Part shown: positions 27,430-36,287 of the stretch, in pieces
How the letters are laid out: each line of letters starts with the position of its first letter
Numbering within the stretch: position 1 is the stretch's first letter
Assembly (NCBI GenBank): GCA_023151315.1
Contig: JAKLJE010000005.1
Location: 117,398-181,397 of the forward strand
DNA from: Bacteroidia bacterium
GTDB lineage: Bacteria; Bacteroidota; Bacteroidia; Palsa-965
DNA length: 64,000 nt
Direction: 5' to 3'
Program-made: the position numbers and the translations under genes
The notes under the pieces: model-generated
Databases searched by the model: none
What the model saw: the letters and a program-made list of their open reading frames with translations, nothing else
What the model was told of the DNA's origin: nothing

Positions 27430-28042
27430 ACCTGTAAACAGAATACTGATCGAACGTCAGTTTGCCGTAAGCTCCGACGTTACGTTTTTCCGTTTCATGC
27501 GGCTTTTCAGGTTCATTGATATTGAATGATTCCGCAACATCCGAACGCAGAATGAGATGAGCAGATGCTGTATCGTAACGGAACACTGCCACTCTGCTCC
27601 ATCGCCAGGCGCTTCCGCCGTAATGTGAAATCCGGAGTTCCCCGTTTTCAATTTCCATACCGGCAAAAGGATCTCCGTAAACACCGCCTTCATCTTCTTT
27701 GAGCACCACACTATCGTTGCGGACTGAAGAAGTGTAAATTCCCTTACCTCCCAGCATTACTATTAAAGGTCGCTGTGCAGGATCGCCCAACCCAACAGTG
27801 GTATCACGCAACAAAACTGCAGCGTCAGTGATAGTATCGTTATTCAGATAACCGAAACAGGAATCAACAGGAACACATCCTTTAACGATGAAGCGTTCGA
27901 AGGTTGGGTGAATAACAACGACCGGCTCAGTTTCAGCGGAGTCTGCAATGGCGGTATCCATATCAGAAGGAGAAACGGATCGCCCGCATGAAATCAGGAA
28001 CATGATCAGAGTAACAAACGGAATAGTCCGGAACATAGGCAT
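27428..28042 (-). CDS. Uncharacterised lipoprotein
   Basis: 204 aa (ATG 28042; a second Met two codons in would also work). Lipoprotein signal MFLISC, then a Ser/Asp/Thr-rich linker. A segment with YLNNDTITDAAVLL resembles an FG-GAP-like calcium loop, followed by LIVMLGGKGIY and GGVYGDPFAGMEIENGEL, then ISHYGGSAWRWSRVAVFRYD. I have the impression of a widespread Bacteroidota family with the YGGSxWRW motif but no known role. A TAATTTCG element lies 14 bases upstream. Confidence 0.72.
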   Translation of the reverse strand: MPMFRTIPFVTLIMFLISCGRSVSPSDMDTAIADSAETEPVVVIHPTFERFIVKGCVPVDSCFGYLNNDTITDAAVLLRDTTVGLGDPAQRPLIVMLGGKGIYTSSVRNDSVVLKEDEGGVYGDPFAGMEIENGELRISHYGGSAWRWSRVAVFRYDTASAHLILRSDVAESFNINEPEKPHETEKRNVGAYGKLTFDQYSVYR

Positions 28043-28056
28043 AGCATAAGTTTCTT

Positions 28057-28064
28057 CGAAATTA
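28057..28064 (-). promoter_or_regulatory. -7 promoter element, TAATTTCG
   Basis: TAnnTTCG variant on the minus strand, 14 bases before the ATG at 28042. Confidence 0.4.
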
Positions 28065-28186
28065 AAGTACCGTAGCTTAAAGGCGCGAAGAAAGCAATAT
28101 GTGATTTACTTACCTGTGCCGGTGTGCGTGAATCTGAAACAACTGTAAATATGTTTCACAGTCACACAGGATCCCGAAATTATCAG

Positions 28187-29713
28187 TTAGCGAACAAGGA
28201 CTATTCTTTTCACAACCGGAACTCCGTCAGCCCAGAAGACAACATTATAAACTCCGTCAGTTTTCATCGACGCGAATTTAACCGCATTCGATCCGTCGGG
28301 CGGAACCTGAGTTTCTATGATCTGGCCTAAACTATTGAGTAGTGCAGCACTTTCGACATGGATACCTTCCGGTGTTTCAAAATGTATCACGTCATCATTC
28401 ACCGGATTAGGATAAACTCTGATCTGATTATCATTTTCAATTTCGTTATATCCGAGAAAACAATTGAAAAGTAATGAATGAGTATTCGGCATCAGTTGTA
28501 ACTGCGACGTCGGCGCTACCGATGCGGTGTAAGTTGAAAAGACAATACCATATGAAGTATCTGTAGCTGCAGGACCGGCAACCGGCACAGCCGTTGCAGA
28601 TTGACAACCTGTAATACCATTATCGTCTGTCTTATAGAGTATGAAATTCGTCTGCTGAATTGTATTCAGCATTGGAAGAATAAATCCATCTCCGGGAACA
28701 ATTTCAGGCTTATAGTAGCTTCCGGTATTCGGATATTGTCGAAACCAAACCGGAATTCCATTGGTATCAACTCGAGCCATTCCGCCGTTGTAATATGCCC
28801 AATTCGGGTTGGCCGGATCATAGTAAAAAGAATTAGTACTCAAAACCAATTCATTATTGGAATCCTGCGTACCGTGGCGGGAAAACAGCCGCACATATGG
28901 CGCAGAATAATAAACGGTAGTGTCATTCAACATAACTCCACCACTATTCGTCTTTACTATTCTGATCTGACCTTCGCCGAATGCATAATACTGACTGCCG
29001 GAGAATACCAGATTACCTGAAGGTAATTCGGAAGCTCCGGAAAAATACGAGAGCAATGTGTACATGGAAGCATCGTAAGCATGCTCCCAGAGAACATTCA
29101 TCGCTGTGTCGGTACGAACAACAGTTGAATTCTGTGTGCCAATCAGGTAATCGCCATTTGATAGCTCCTGTAACAACATAATATCACCAAACCCGCTCTG
29201 AATTTGTCTGCCGGAAACATAGTTCCATGACGAATCCAGTTTAACGCAAACACTACCCGTTGCTGTTCCTCCGGCGATAAGAATGTTGTTATCAGAAGTA
29301 AACAGTACTTTCCCTGCATAAAACGATACAGGTAGGATTACCTCCTTCTGAGAAAGCAAATTGAGTGCAGAATCCAACCTGAAAATGATTGCAGTACGTA
29401 ATGGATTGGCGTAATTGCTGCCAACGCAAATCAGATCTGTTCCTTCTTCAGTAACACCAAGTATCTGTATCTGTGCGGGAGTAAAAGAATAACTCCAAAC
29501 TTGTCCGCCCCATGGCGTCAGACAAAACATTTCGCCATTTCCGGCTACCACATAATTTCCATTAGTCAGCACTTTCACCATTGGCGTACCTCCGGAAACT
29601 GAACTATACTCCAGGCCGAACAAAGTTTGAGCATAAACGCCCTGAACCATGCCCATCGCAATTAATAAAATTGCTGCTCTGATCACTTTGAAAAACTGAA
29701 TAGCAAAACGCAT
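28187..29713 (-). CDS. T9SS-exported propeller-like protein
   Basis: 508 aa from ATG 29713 (MRFAIQFF); an ATG seven codons upstream at 29734 is possible, but a TAAATTGA element at its border would put it at the transcript start. Signal peptide ends GVYAQ. The body (about 30-420) has repeated beta-blades such as NYVVAGNGEMFCLTP, NILIAGGTATGSVCVKL, NGDYLIGTQNS, GNLVFSGSQYY and NELVLSTNSFYY, consistent with a beta-propeller. T9SS sorting domain at the end (IRVYPNPVNDD to VVKRIVLVR). Extracellular; ligand unknown. Confidence 0.83.
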   Translation of the reverse strand: MRFAIQFFKVIRAAILLIAMGMVQGVYAQTLFGLEYSSVSGGTPMVKVLTNGNYVVAGNGEMFCLTPWGGQVWSYSFTPAQIQILGVTEEGTDLICVGSNYANPLRTAIIFRLDSALNLLSQKEVILPVSFYAGKVLFTSDNNILIAGGTATGSVCVKLDSSWNYVSGRQIQSGFGDIMLLQELSNGDYLIGTQNSTVVRTDTAMNVLWEHAYDASMYTLLSYFSGASELPSGNLVFSGSQYYAFGEGQIRIVKTNSGGVMLNDTTVYYSAPYVRLFSRHGTQDSNNELVLSTNSFYYDPANPNWAYYNGGMARVDTNGIPVWFRQYPNTGSYYKPEIVPGDGFILPMLNTIQQTNFILYKTDDNGITGCQSATAVPVAGPAATDTSYGIVFSTYTASVAPTSQLQLMPNTHSLLFNCFLGYNEIENDNQIRVYPNPVNDDVIHFETPEGIHVESAALLNSLGQIIETQVPPDGSNAVKFASMKTDGVYNVVFWADGVPVVKRIVLVR

Positions 29714-29846
29714 CGCAATGAAAATTGATAACATGTCAATTTAGCAAAAAACGTCTATCCTCCAAAGTAAGCCGGGTTAATGCAGCTGCACAAACTGCTA
29801 TTGCATGCGTACAATAAGCATTGCTGCTCCGTGTCTTTGTCGGCAA

Positions 29847-31133
29847 TTACTGCTTCCAGTTCAGAAGATCCTGACCAATATCGCGACGGAAATAGCAACC
29901 CTCAAACTTCACCGTATTTGCCGCAGCGAAAGACCCGTTCAGTGCTTCCTGAATTCCATTGCCCAATGCAGTAAATGCCATTACACGACCACCGTTGCTG
30001 ACGATCTCGTTGCCTGACGCTTTTGTACCCGCATGAAAAACAGTTGCAGTGGTTACTTTGTCGAGTCCTGAAATTACTTTCCCTTTTTCGTAATCACCCG
30101 GATATCCACCGGCTACCATCATCACTGTTGTTGCTGTTCGCTGATCGAGCTCAAGCGACACTGATGAAAGTTGTTTTTTCCCTGCAGCGACAAACAGTTC
30201 AAGAAGATCGGATTTAATACGTGGCAATACCACTTCGGTTTCCGGATCGCCCATGCGGCAATTGTATTCAATTACTTTCGGATCGCCGTTGTCATTCATC
30301 AATCCGATGAAAATAAATCCGACATAAGGAATGCCGTCTTTCTTCAATCCTTCAATTGTAGGAATAACGATACGGTCTTCCACTTTCCTGATGAACGCAT
30401 CATCAGCAAACGGCACAGGAGAAACGGCACCCATTCCCCCGGTGTTCAATCCGGTATCACCTTCACCGATGCGCTTGTAATCTTTTGCCGCTGGCAAAAT
30501 TTTATATGAAACTCCATCTGTAAAAACGAAAACGGAGAGTTCAATTCCTTTAAGGAATTCTTCAATCACTACCCTGCTGCTTGCTTCACCGAATTTTGCA
30601 TCAGCCAGCATAGCTTTTAGTTCGGCCTTTGCTTCTTGCAGAGTTGACGGAATCACAACACCTTTTCCCGCCGCAAGCCCATCCGCTTTAAGCACGTAAG
30701 GCGGCTGCAGCGTTTCGAGAAAAGTCAGGCCGTCGTTCAAAGTTTCTTTGGTAAAAGTGCGATAGGCTGCTGTCGGAACACCATGGCGAAACATGAATTG
30801 CTTGGAGAAGTCTTTGCTTCCTTCCAGTTGCGCTGCCTGTTTCTGCGGACCGATAACAGGAATGTGTTTCAATTGCTCGTCAGCAAGAAAGAAATCATGG
30901 ACACCTTTTACCAGCGGATCTTCAGGACCAACAACCACAAGTGCAATATTGTTGGAGAGAACAAAGTCTTTTATCGACGGGAAATCCGTAGCGCTCATGT
31001 TCACATTTACTCCGTGCATTGCAGTACCGGCATTGCCGGGTGCGATAAAAAGTTTCGTCAGAAGTTTGCTTTGTGTGAGTTTCCATGCGAAAGCGTGTTC
31101 GCGTCCACCGGATCCGAGTAACAGAATGTTCAT
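29847..31133 (-). CDS. purD: Phosphoribosylamine-glycine ligase (GAR synthetase)
   Basis: 428 aa, full length. It joins phosphoribosylamine and glycine with ATP in purine synthesis. Motifs: MNILLLGSGGREHA at the N-terminus, APGNAGT, VVGPEDPLVKG, the ATP-grasp LKADGLAAGKGVVI, GLNTGGMGAVSP and YNCRMGDPETEVVLPRI. The C-terminal domain includes MVAGGYPGDYEKGK. It is on the same strand as purQ but 4 kb away, so not in an operon with it. A TAACTTTG element ends four bases before the ATG. Confidence 0.97.
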   Translation of the reverse strand: MNILLLGSGGREHAFAWKLTQSKLLTKLFIAPGNAGTAMHGVNVNMSATDFPSIKDFVLSNNIALVVVGPEDPLVKGVHDFFLADEQLKHIPVIGPQKQAAQLEGSKDFSKQFMFRHGVPTAAYRTFTKETLNDGLTFLETLQPPYVLKADGLAAGKGVVIPSTLQEAKAELKAMLADAKFGEASSRVVIEEFLKGIELSVFVFTDGVSYKILPAAKDYKRIGEGDTGLNTGGMGAVSPVPFADDAFIRKVEDRIVIPTIEGLKKDGIPYVGFIFIGLMNDNGDPKVIEYNCRMGDPETEVVLPRIKSDLLELFVAAGKKQLSSVSLELDQRTATTVMMVAGGYPGDYEKGKVISGLDKVTTATVFHAGTKASGNEIVSNGGRVMAFTALGNGIQEALNGSFAAANTVKFEGCYFRRDIGQDLLNWKQ

Positions 31134-31137
31134 GGGT

Positions 31138-31145
31138 CAAAGTTA
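31138..31145 (-). promoter_or_regulatory. -7 promoter element, TAACTTTG
   Basis: Perfect TAnnTTTG on the minus strand, four bases before the purD ATG. Confidence 0.55.
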
Positions 31146-31186
31146 CTACAAGCCTTTAAATGTTGACTGTATTTTTATCGCATTGA

Positions 31187-32608
31187 TTACAATCGCTCTT
31201 CAATTTTTGCCAGTAACCATCTCAGATCAGCGGCATTCTTTTTCTCACTGATTTCTTTGCTGAGCCTTTTCACTGCTGCAGCTGATGTTCCTGCGTGCAT
31301 CAAACGGGAAGCGTATGTAATCAGATTCTCATAGATGGTGCGCTGATAATCGGAAACACTTTTGTTGCGTTTCAGGAACTTTCGGAATGCTGTGGCGTGA
31401 TAGTCAAATGAATCCTGCTCGTCGAGTTCAAACCATGTCTTTAGCAAAATAGATCGCGCGTCGAGATCATAGAAGATGTCGAGAAAGTCCACGCGTTGTA
31501 ATAGTCGTATTGCGCCGGAATAATCTCTCTTATGAAAAAGCAGATTAGCGGTGTTATACAGCTTCGCATTCTCACGTTCCTCAGCAGGCACTTCAGATGT
31601 GTAGCGATCGATAAACTCTCCTGCCCAATTAATCTGATTCTGACGCAGAGCAATGGTGACGATATTCTTAAAATCGCGATGCGAAAGAAATCCTTCTGAC
31701 ATCAAAACTCTGTTGCCGACTGTGGTTTTATATATGTCGAATAATTCGCCCTGCCATGAGATATTCCCTAGATTGATTTTCTTGATGCAGTAATTCAGCA
31801 CATACTTATACATATCGCGCAGCTCCGACAAAGAGATTTCATGTTCGTGCATGTGCAGCAGTTCTCTGAGCGCATGATAGTGTTCTTCATTTTCACTATC
31901 ACGCAAGGTCATCAGAATGCGGTAGTAGATAATAATTACCGGTGTGTCTTCATAGCTGCGATTTCCGATATGCTGCAATATTGCATCGAGAAGGAAAAAC
32001 TGATATTCCTGAGCGAAAACGTTCTGTGCGTTGAACATTTCGCAACACAACTGCAGTTTACGAATGAGATAAAAACGATCCAGATAACCTGCTGCTTTCG
32101 TAATTGCTTCAGCATCGCCTTCGATTTTTCCTGTAGCCATAAGCGACAATCGCGAATACTCCATGCTCCAGGCATGAGAAAAATAATCGGCATCATGAAC
32201 CGGCTCAGACAAAGTATGCGATGTGAAATTTCTGTAATGCGTATTCCACGCTTTCACTGCACCGCGACTTCCCAGTTCTGCTGACAGTATTTCATCCTTC
32301 AGTCTCGATTGCTCATTGGTTCTTCGGTAAATGAGAAACTCTTCGAGCCGTGTAACAAGATCAGCATTGAGATAACGGAACTTCATATCGTTGTATTTCT
32401 CTTTCCCGTTAACCGATTTCCACGCATCCGACTTTGTTATTTCAGTCAGATCTGCTTTACGTATATGTTGCGAGTAGAAATCAAACAGGCGAAGCAAACG
32501 CATATCATTTACTGAATCCTTATTCAACCATGTCCGGAATAGCGGCAACTCCGCGGGTATTAGTCCGCGAATAATTCCAGCCACCTTTGATTTGTATATA
32601 TCCGACAT
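31187..32608 (-). CDS. Helical-repeat (TPR-like) cytosolic protein
   Basis: 473 aa, no signal peptide or membrane segment. Almost entirely helical in appearance, rich in Leu, Arg, Tyr and Glu, with TPR-like pairs such as AKLYNTANLLFHKRDYSGAI and DARSILLKTWFELDE. It starts MSDIYKSKVAGIIRGLIP. It matches the general plan of a Bacteroidota-specific family of ~470-500-aa helical proteins of unknown role; the gene at 36288 has the same size and plan. The two flank the T9SS gene at 32760. Function unknown; a protein-binding scaffold is the reasonable guess. Confidence 0.75.
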   Translation of the reverse strand: MSDIYKSKVAGIIRGLIPAELPLFRTWLNKDSVNDMRLLRLFDFYSQHIRKADLTEITKSDAWKSVNGKEKYNDMKFRYLNADLVTRLEEFLIYRRTNEQSRLKDEILSAELGSRGAVKAWNTHYRNFTSHTLSEPVHDADYFSHAWSMEYSRLSLMATGKIEGDAEAITKAAGYLDRFYLIRKLQLCCEMFNAQNVFAQEYQFFLLDAILQHIGNRSYEDTPVIIIYYRILMTLRDSENEEHYHALRELLHMHEHEISLSELRDMYKYVLNYCIKKINLGNISWQGELFDIYKTTVGNRVLMSEGFLSHRDFKNIVTIALRQNQINWAGEFIDRYTSEVPAEERENAKLYNTANLLFHKRDYSGAIRLLQRVDFLDIFYDLDARSILLKTWFELDEQDSFDYHATAFRKFLKRNKSVSDYQRTIYENLITYASRLMHAGTSAAAVKRLSKEISEKKNAADLRWLLAKIEERL

Positions 32609-32712
32609 TTTAAGCGCAATTTATGCCTTTTAATAACTATTTAAACGTTTTTGCTGTTTTATATGTCCGACTTTTTTCATTTTCTGTACTTTCCCATACC
32701 GGAGAATCGGTC

Positions 32713-32720
32713 TACGTTTG
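32713..32720 (+). promoter_or_regulatory. -7 promoter element, TACGTTTG
   Basis: TAnnTTTG 39 bases before the ATG at 32760. Confidence 0.45.
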
Positions 32721-32759
32721 TAATGTGAACGAGTATCCAGTAACGAACAATTGAAACAC

Positions 32760-35700
32760 ATGAAAAATCCGCTTCTCTCCCTGATCGGAACATTGGCAAT
32801 ACTGACATGGTTGGCAAACCCTGCGTATGCACAATGGAACAATATTGCACCCAATAATTCCGGACAGTCGATAAAATTCGTTTCGCCCACAACCGGATAT
32901 CTGCAGAATATTTACACCATGCAGAAATCAACCGATGGCGGCGTAACATGGACTACCATAGATTCTGTTTCCGGCTCATTCAGTTGTACTGGAATGTATT
33001 GGTTGAATGCAAATGAAGGTTTTGCTGTGTTCTCAGAAAATCTTGGATTCGGCAACTACGCAGGCTGGTTTAAGAAAACCGGTAATGGAGGTGCAAGCTG
33101 GACAACCATTCAACAAGTTTCTGCGACGCAGGAGTTGAATGCAGTATGGTTCACATCGTCTACTACCGGATATGTTGTTGGCGGAGGCGGACTGATTCGC
33201 AAGACAACTAACGGAGGAAATACCTGGACAACTCTTTCATCAACCACAACACTTGATCTTTATTCTGTAGAATTTGTAAATGCCACAACAGGTTGGGTTG
33301 GTGGCGATGACGGCATCATTCTTAAAACAAGCAATGCCTCAACCTGGACTCAGCAATTCTCCAGTATCTTTTATGAGTTTCAGGATATTGCATTTACAGA
33401 CCCGCTGAACGGGTGCGCAACCGGCACTTACGGATTACTGCGTACAACAAACGGAGGAGCTAGTTGGAATCCTGTCACCGTTTATGGTACATATCAATTC
33501 CTCTCGATAGATTTCCCATCAGCAGACACCGGCTACATGACCGGCGTTGGCGGAAATGTTTTTCGCACAATCGACGGAGGCGCAAGCTGGATCGGACTGA
33601 ACAGCATCATGCCGGGTTACATGGTGCGCGACTGTGATTTCATCACCAACGACATCGGTTTCGTTACTATTGATTTTACAGGAACATGGAAAACAACTAA
33701 TGCCGGAAGCGGATGTCCGACGCTGTTGGTGCAAAACACTGTTTCAATGCCCGACACTATTCGTTCTTGCGCAGGAAGTAACGCTGTCTTCACAGCTGCT
33801 GCATCAGCACTGAATCCTTATGTATTCAACGTATCTCCTTCATGGGTTTGGGATACGGCATTGTCGTACGGACAATACTATTACGTGAATGATTCGATCG
33901 CGAATGATACGCTGCCGATTATCATTACAATGATGGATACAACCACAAACTGCGGCATGCTCACTGATATAGTTATTCTCATCACTGATTCTGTTACATA
34001 TCAACCGCTTTCACAACCAACATGGCTGGTAAACTTGTGTCCCGGTGACAGCATTGTGCTGGATCTCGGTGCCGGCGCTGAAGACGGATACTTCTGGCAA
34101 ATGAGTATGGATTCAACGCAAACAATTACTGTAGACACTGTTGGAATGTACACAGGCATGGCTTATGCTTGCGGAAATATCTACAGTTACTTTTTCTTCG
34201 TGCAATGGGACTCCAATTGCTCCCAGGTTTGTGATGTTGATGCAGGCCCCGATACAACTTTCTGTCAACTGCAGGGACAATTAAATGCAACTCCGGCTTC
34301 ACCGGGCAATTACACATTCAGTTGGTCACCGGCTTACGGATTGGATAATCCGAATGTGCAGAATCCGAATGTTGTAATCGGCGTGAACAATCAGCAATAC
34401 ATCGTAACGATGACTGATACCGCCAACAACTGCACTGCAACTGATACTGTAGTTGTAAGTGCTTACTATTGGCACATTGATACTCTGCAGACTTGCGGAA
34501 ATCAACCTGTGACTTTTGATCTCGGACCGGGCGCAACAGTTTATACTGTGCAATTCACCGATACCAATGGTGTATGGCAAACGTACAATCAGACTTCACC
34601 TCTGGTTGTGCTCTCTCAACCGGTTCAATATGTTTGCATTGGATTCTATCCCGGTTGCGGTGCGCTGACAAGTGTAATTACATTGGTAGATACATGTCTT
34701 TGCATGCAAGTCGATATTCACACTTTGCAATATTGCGGTGTTGCCTGGAATTCCGTGCAGTTCCAACCGGTGATTTCCCCTGCAAGCTCGAATCTTGTGT
34801 ACTCATGGACTCCATCGACCGGACTCAGCAATCCCAACATTGCAAATCCGTATGTGAACAACGTCATTAACATGAACTACACGTTGACCGTTACAGATAC
34901 AATAACAGGTTGCGTTCAGAGCGATACAGCACAAGGTGTTCACGTATCGAATTATGTGAATGACACTGTGTACTCGTGCAATAATCAACCGGTTCTACTA
35001 GATGCAGGAGTTCCGTTCTATCAGTACTTCTGGAATACCGGCGCAACATCTCATGCGATCACTGTAACCAATCCGGGGCAGTACGTTGTACAGGTGCAAA
35101 CAGGAAATTGCTTCTACACAAGTATATTCACAGTAATCGACAGTTGTACTGCAAGTGTTCCGAATGTATGGCCGGGAGATTGTAACTACGATCTCACCGC
35201 GAATATGGCTGATGCATTGCATATCGGTTTGGCGTACGGTGCAACTGGAGCAACACGTCCGGCTGCAACCAACGGATGGTATGCACAACCGATGACAGAT
35301 TGGTCGCAGAATTATGTCAACTGTAACTACAAACACGGTGATACGAACGGTGACGGTGTTATTGATGTGAACGACACTCTCGCTATATCACTCAACTACG
35401 GCCTCAATCACCCATATCAGTTTGAAGTTCTGAATCCGGCTCCGGCTACTGCCCCTACTCTGGAACTCAGTTGCACTGTTGATACAGTAGGTTTACAGAC
35501 TTTGGTACAGATCAATGTAATACTTGGTAACGCAACAACCTCTGTTGACAGCTTGTATGGCATTTCATTCCGGATCACTTCAGATGCAGGCTTAATCGAC
35601 ACGAATCTGACTGCAATCAATGCAAACAATTCCTGGCTGGGAACTCAAGGCAGTGACATGTTCAGTTTCCAGAAACACTTCCTGACGAATGCGATTGTCG

Positions 35701-36161
35701 ACTTTGCAGAGGTACGTAACAATCAATCCAACGTTAACAACGGTTCAGGAAACATTGCAACACTCTTTATCGTGACTACAGATAATCTCTCCGGAATTGC
35801 AGTGTGCGATTTCACCTTGAGCGACGTAACTGCAGTAACAGCATCACAACATTATCTGCAATTCAATCTGGTTAATGATTCGGTAGTAATTGATCCGACA
35901 GTTCCGGCCGGAATCATTGAAACTGAGAATGCCACACCGCTGCACGTTTACCCGAATCCGGCGAACGACAAAGTTGTGGTGGAAACTGTTCCGCAATCAC
36001 AAATTCAGATTTGCGATGTTACAGGTCGCGTTGTAATGACTGCACCGGCCAATTCAGCAACAACAATTATCAATACGGCTTCACTCGCAACGGGAACTTA
36101 TGTCATCCGTGCGATCAATGGCAACAGCATAACCACACAACGTTTGGTTATTGCACGATAA
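32760..36161 (+). CDS. T9SS-exported Ycf48/BNR-repeat protein with a dockerin-like calcium segment
   Basis: 1133 aa from ATG 32760; a TTG three codons earlier was not used. Signal peptide ends NPAYAQ. Residues ~20-330 hold about seven blades with (K/R)(K/R)T(D/N)GG(A/V)(S/T)W motifs, as in Ycf48/BNR propellers. Next come several PKD-like segments (about 330-800, e.g. TFSWSPAYGLDNPN and YSWTPSTGLSNPN), then a paired calcium-loop region (WPGDCNYD... and GDTNGDGVIDVNDTLAISLN, about 805-885) that looks dockerin-like, a cohesin-like beta domain (about 900-1040) and a T9SS sorting domain (LHVYPNPANDK to QRLVIAR). Extracellular; perhaps part of a surface assembly. Confidence 0.87.
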   Translation: MKNPLLSLIGTLAILTWLANPAYAQWNNIAPNNSGQSIKFVSPTTGYLQNIYTMQKSTDGGVTWTTIDSVSGSFSCTGMYWLNANEGFAVFSENLGFGNYAGWFKKTGNGGASWTTIQQVSATQELNAVWFTSSTTGYVVGGGGLIRKTTNGGNTWTTLSSTTTLDLYSVEFVNATTGWVGGDDGIILKTSNASTWTQQFSSIFYEFQDIAFTDPLNGCATGTYGLLRTTNGGASWNPVTVYGTYQFLSIDFPSADTGYMTGVGGNVFRTIDGGASWIGLNSIMPGYMVRDCDFITNDIGFVTIDFTGTWKTTNAGSGCPTLLVQNTVSMPDTIRSCAGSNAVFTAAASALNPYVFNVSPSWVWDTALSYGQYYYVNDSIANDTLPIIITMMDTTTNCGMLTDIVILITDSVTYQPLSQPTWLVNLCPGDSIVLDLGAGAEDGYFWQMSMDSTQTITVDTVGMYTGMAYACGNIYSYFFFVQWDSNCSQVCDVDAGPDTTFCQLQGQLNATPASPGNYTFSWSPAYGLDNPNVQNPNVVIGVNNQQYIVTMTDTANNCTATDTVVVSAYYWHIDTLQTCGNQPVTFDLGPGATVYTVQFTDTNGVWQTYNQTSPLVVLSQPVQYVCIGFYPGCGALTSVITLVDTCLCMQVDIHTLQYCGVAWNSVQFQPVISPASSNLVYSWTPSTGLSNPNIANPYVNNVINMNYTLTVTDTITGCVQSDTAQGVHVSNYVNDTVYSCNNQPVLLDAGVPFYQYFWNTGATSHAITVTNPGQYVVQVQTGNCFYTSIFTVIDSCTASVPNVWPGDCNYDLTANMADALHIGLAYGATGATRPAATNGWYAQPMTDWSQNYVNCNYKHGDTNGDGVIDVNDTLAISLNYGLNHPYQFEVLNPAPATAPTLELSCTVDTVGLQTLVQINVILGNATTSVDSLYGISFRITSDAGLIDTNLTAINANNSWLGTQGSDMFSFQKHFLTNAIVDFAEVRNNQSNVNNGSGNIATLFIVTTDNLSGIAVCDFTLSDVTAVTASQHYLQFNLVNDSVVIDPTVPAGIIETENATPLHVYPNPANDKVVVETVPQSQIQICDVTGRVVMTAPANSATTIINTASLATGTYVIRAINGNSITTQRLVIAR

Positions 36162-36196
36162 TCCGGCCCGAGGCAAACGGCGGGATTCATGTGAAA

Positions 36197-36227
36197 GAGG
36201 CTGCGATCAGGACGCAGCCTCTTTTTT
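36197..36227 (+). terminator. Rho-independent terminator
   Basis: GAGGCTGCG / CGCAGCCTC stem plus T run after the 32760 gene. Confidence 0.92.
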
Positions 36228-36287
36228 ATTACCTGTTACATCCTCCTGAAACGTAACTTTTGGCTATTTTAGACAAAAGTCAGAATC

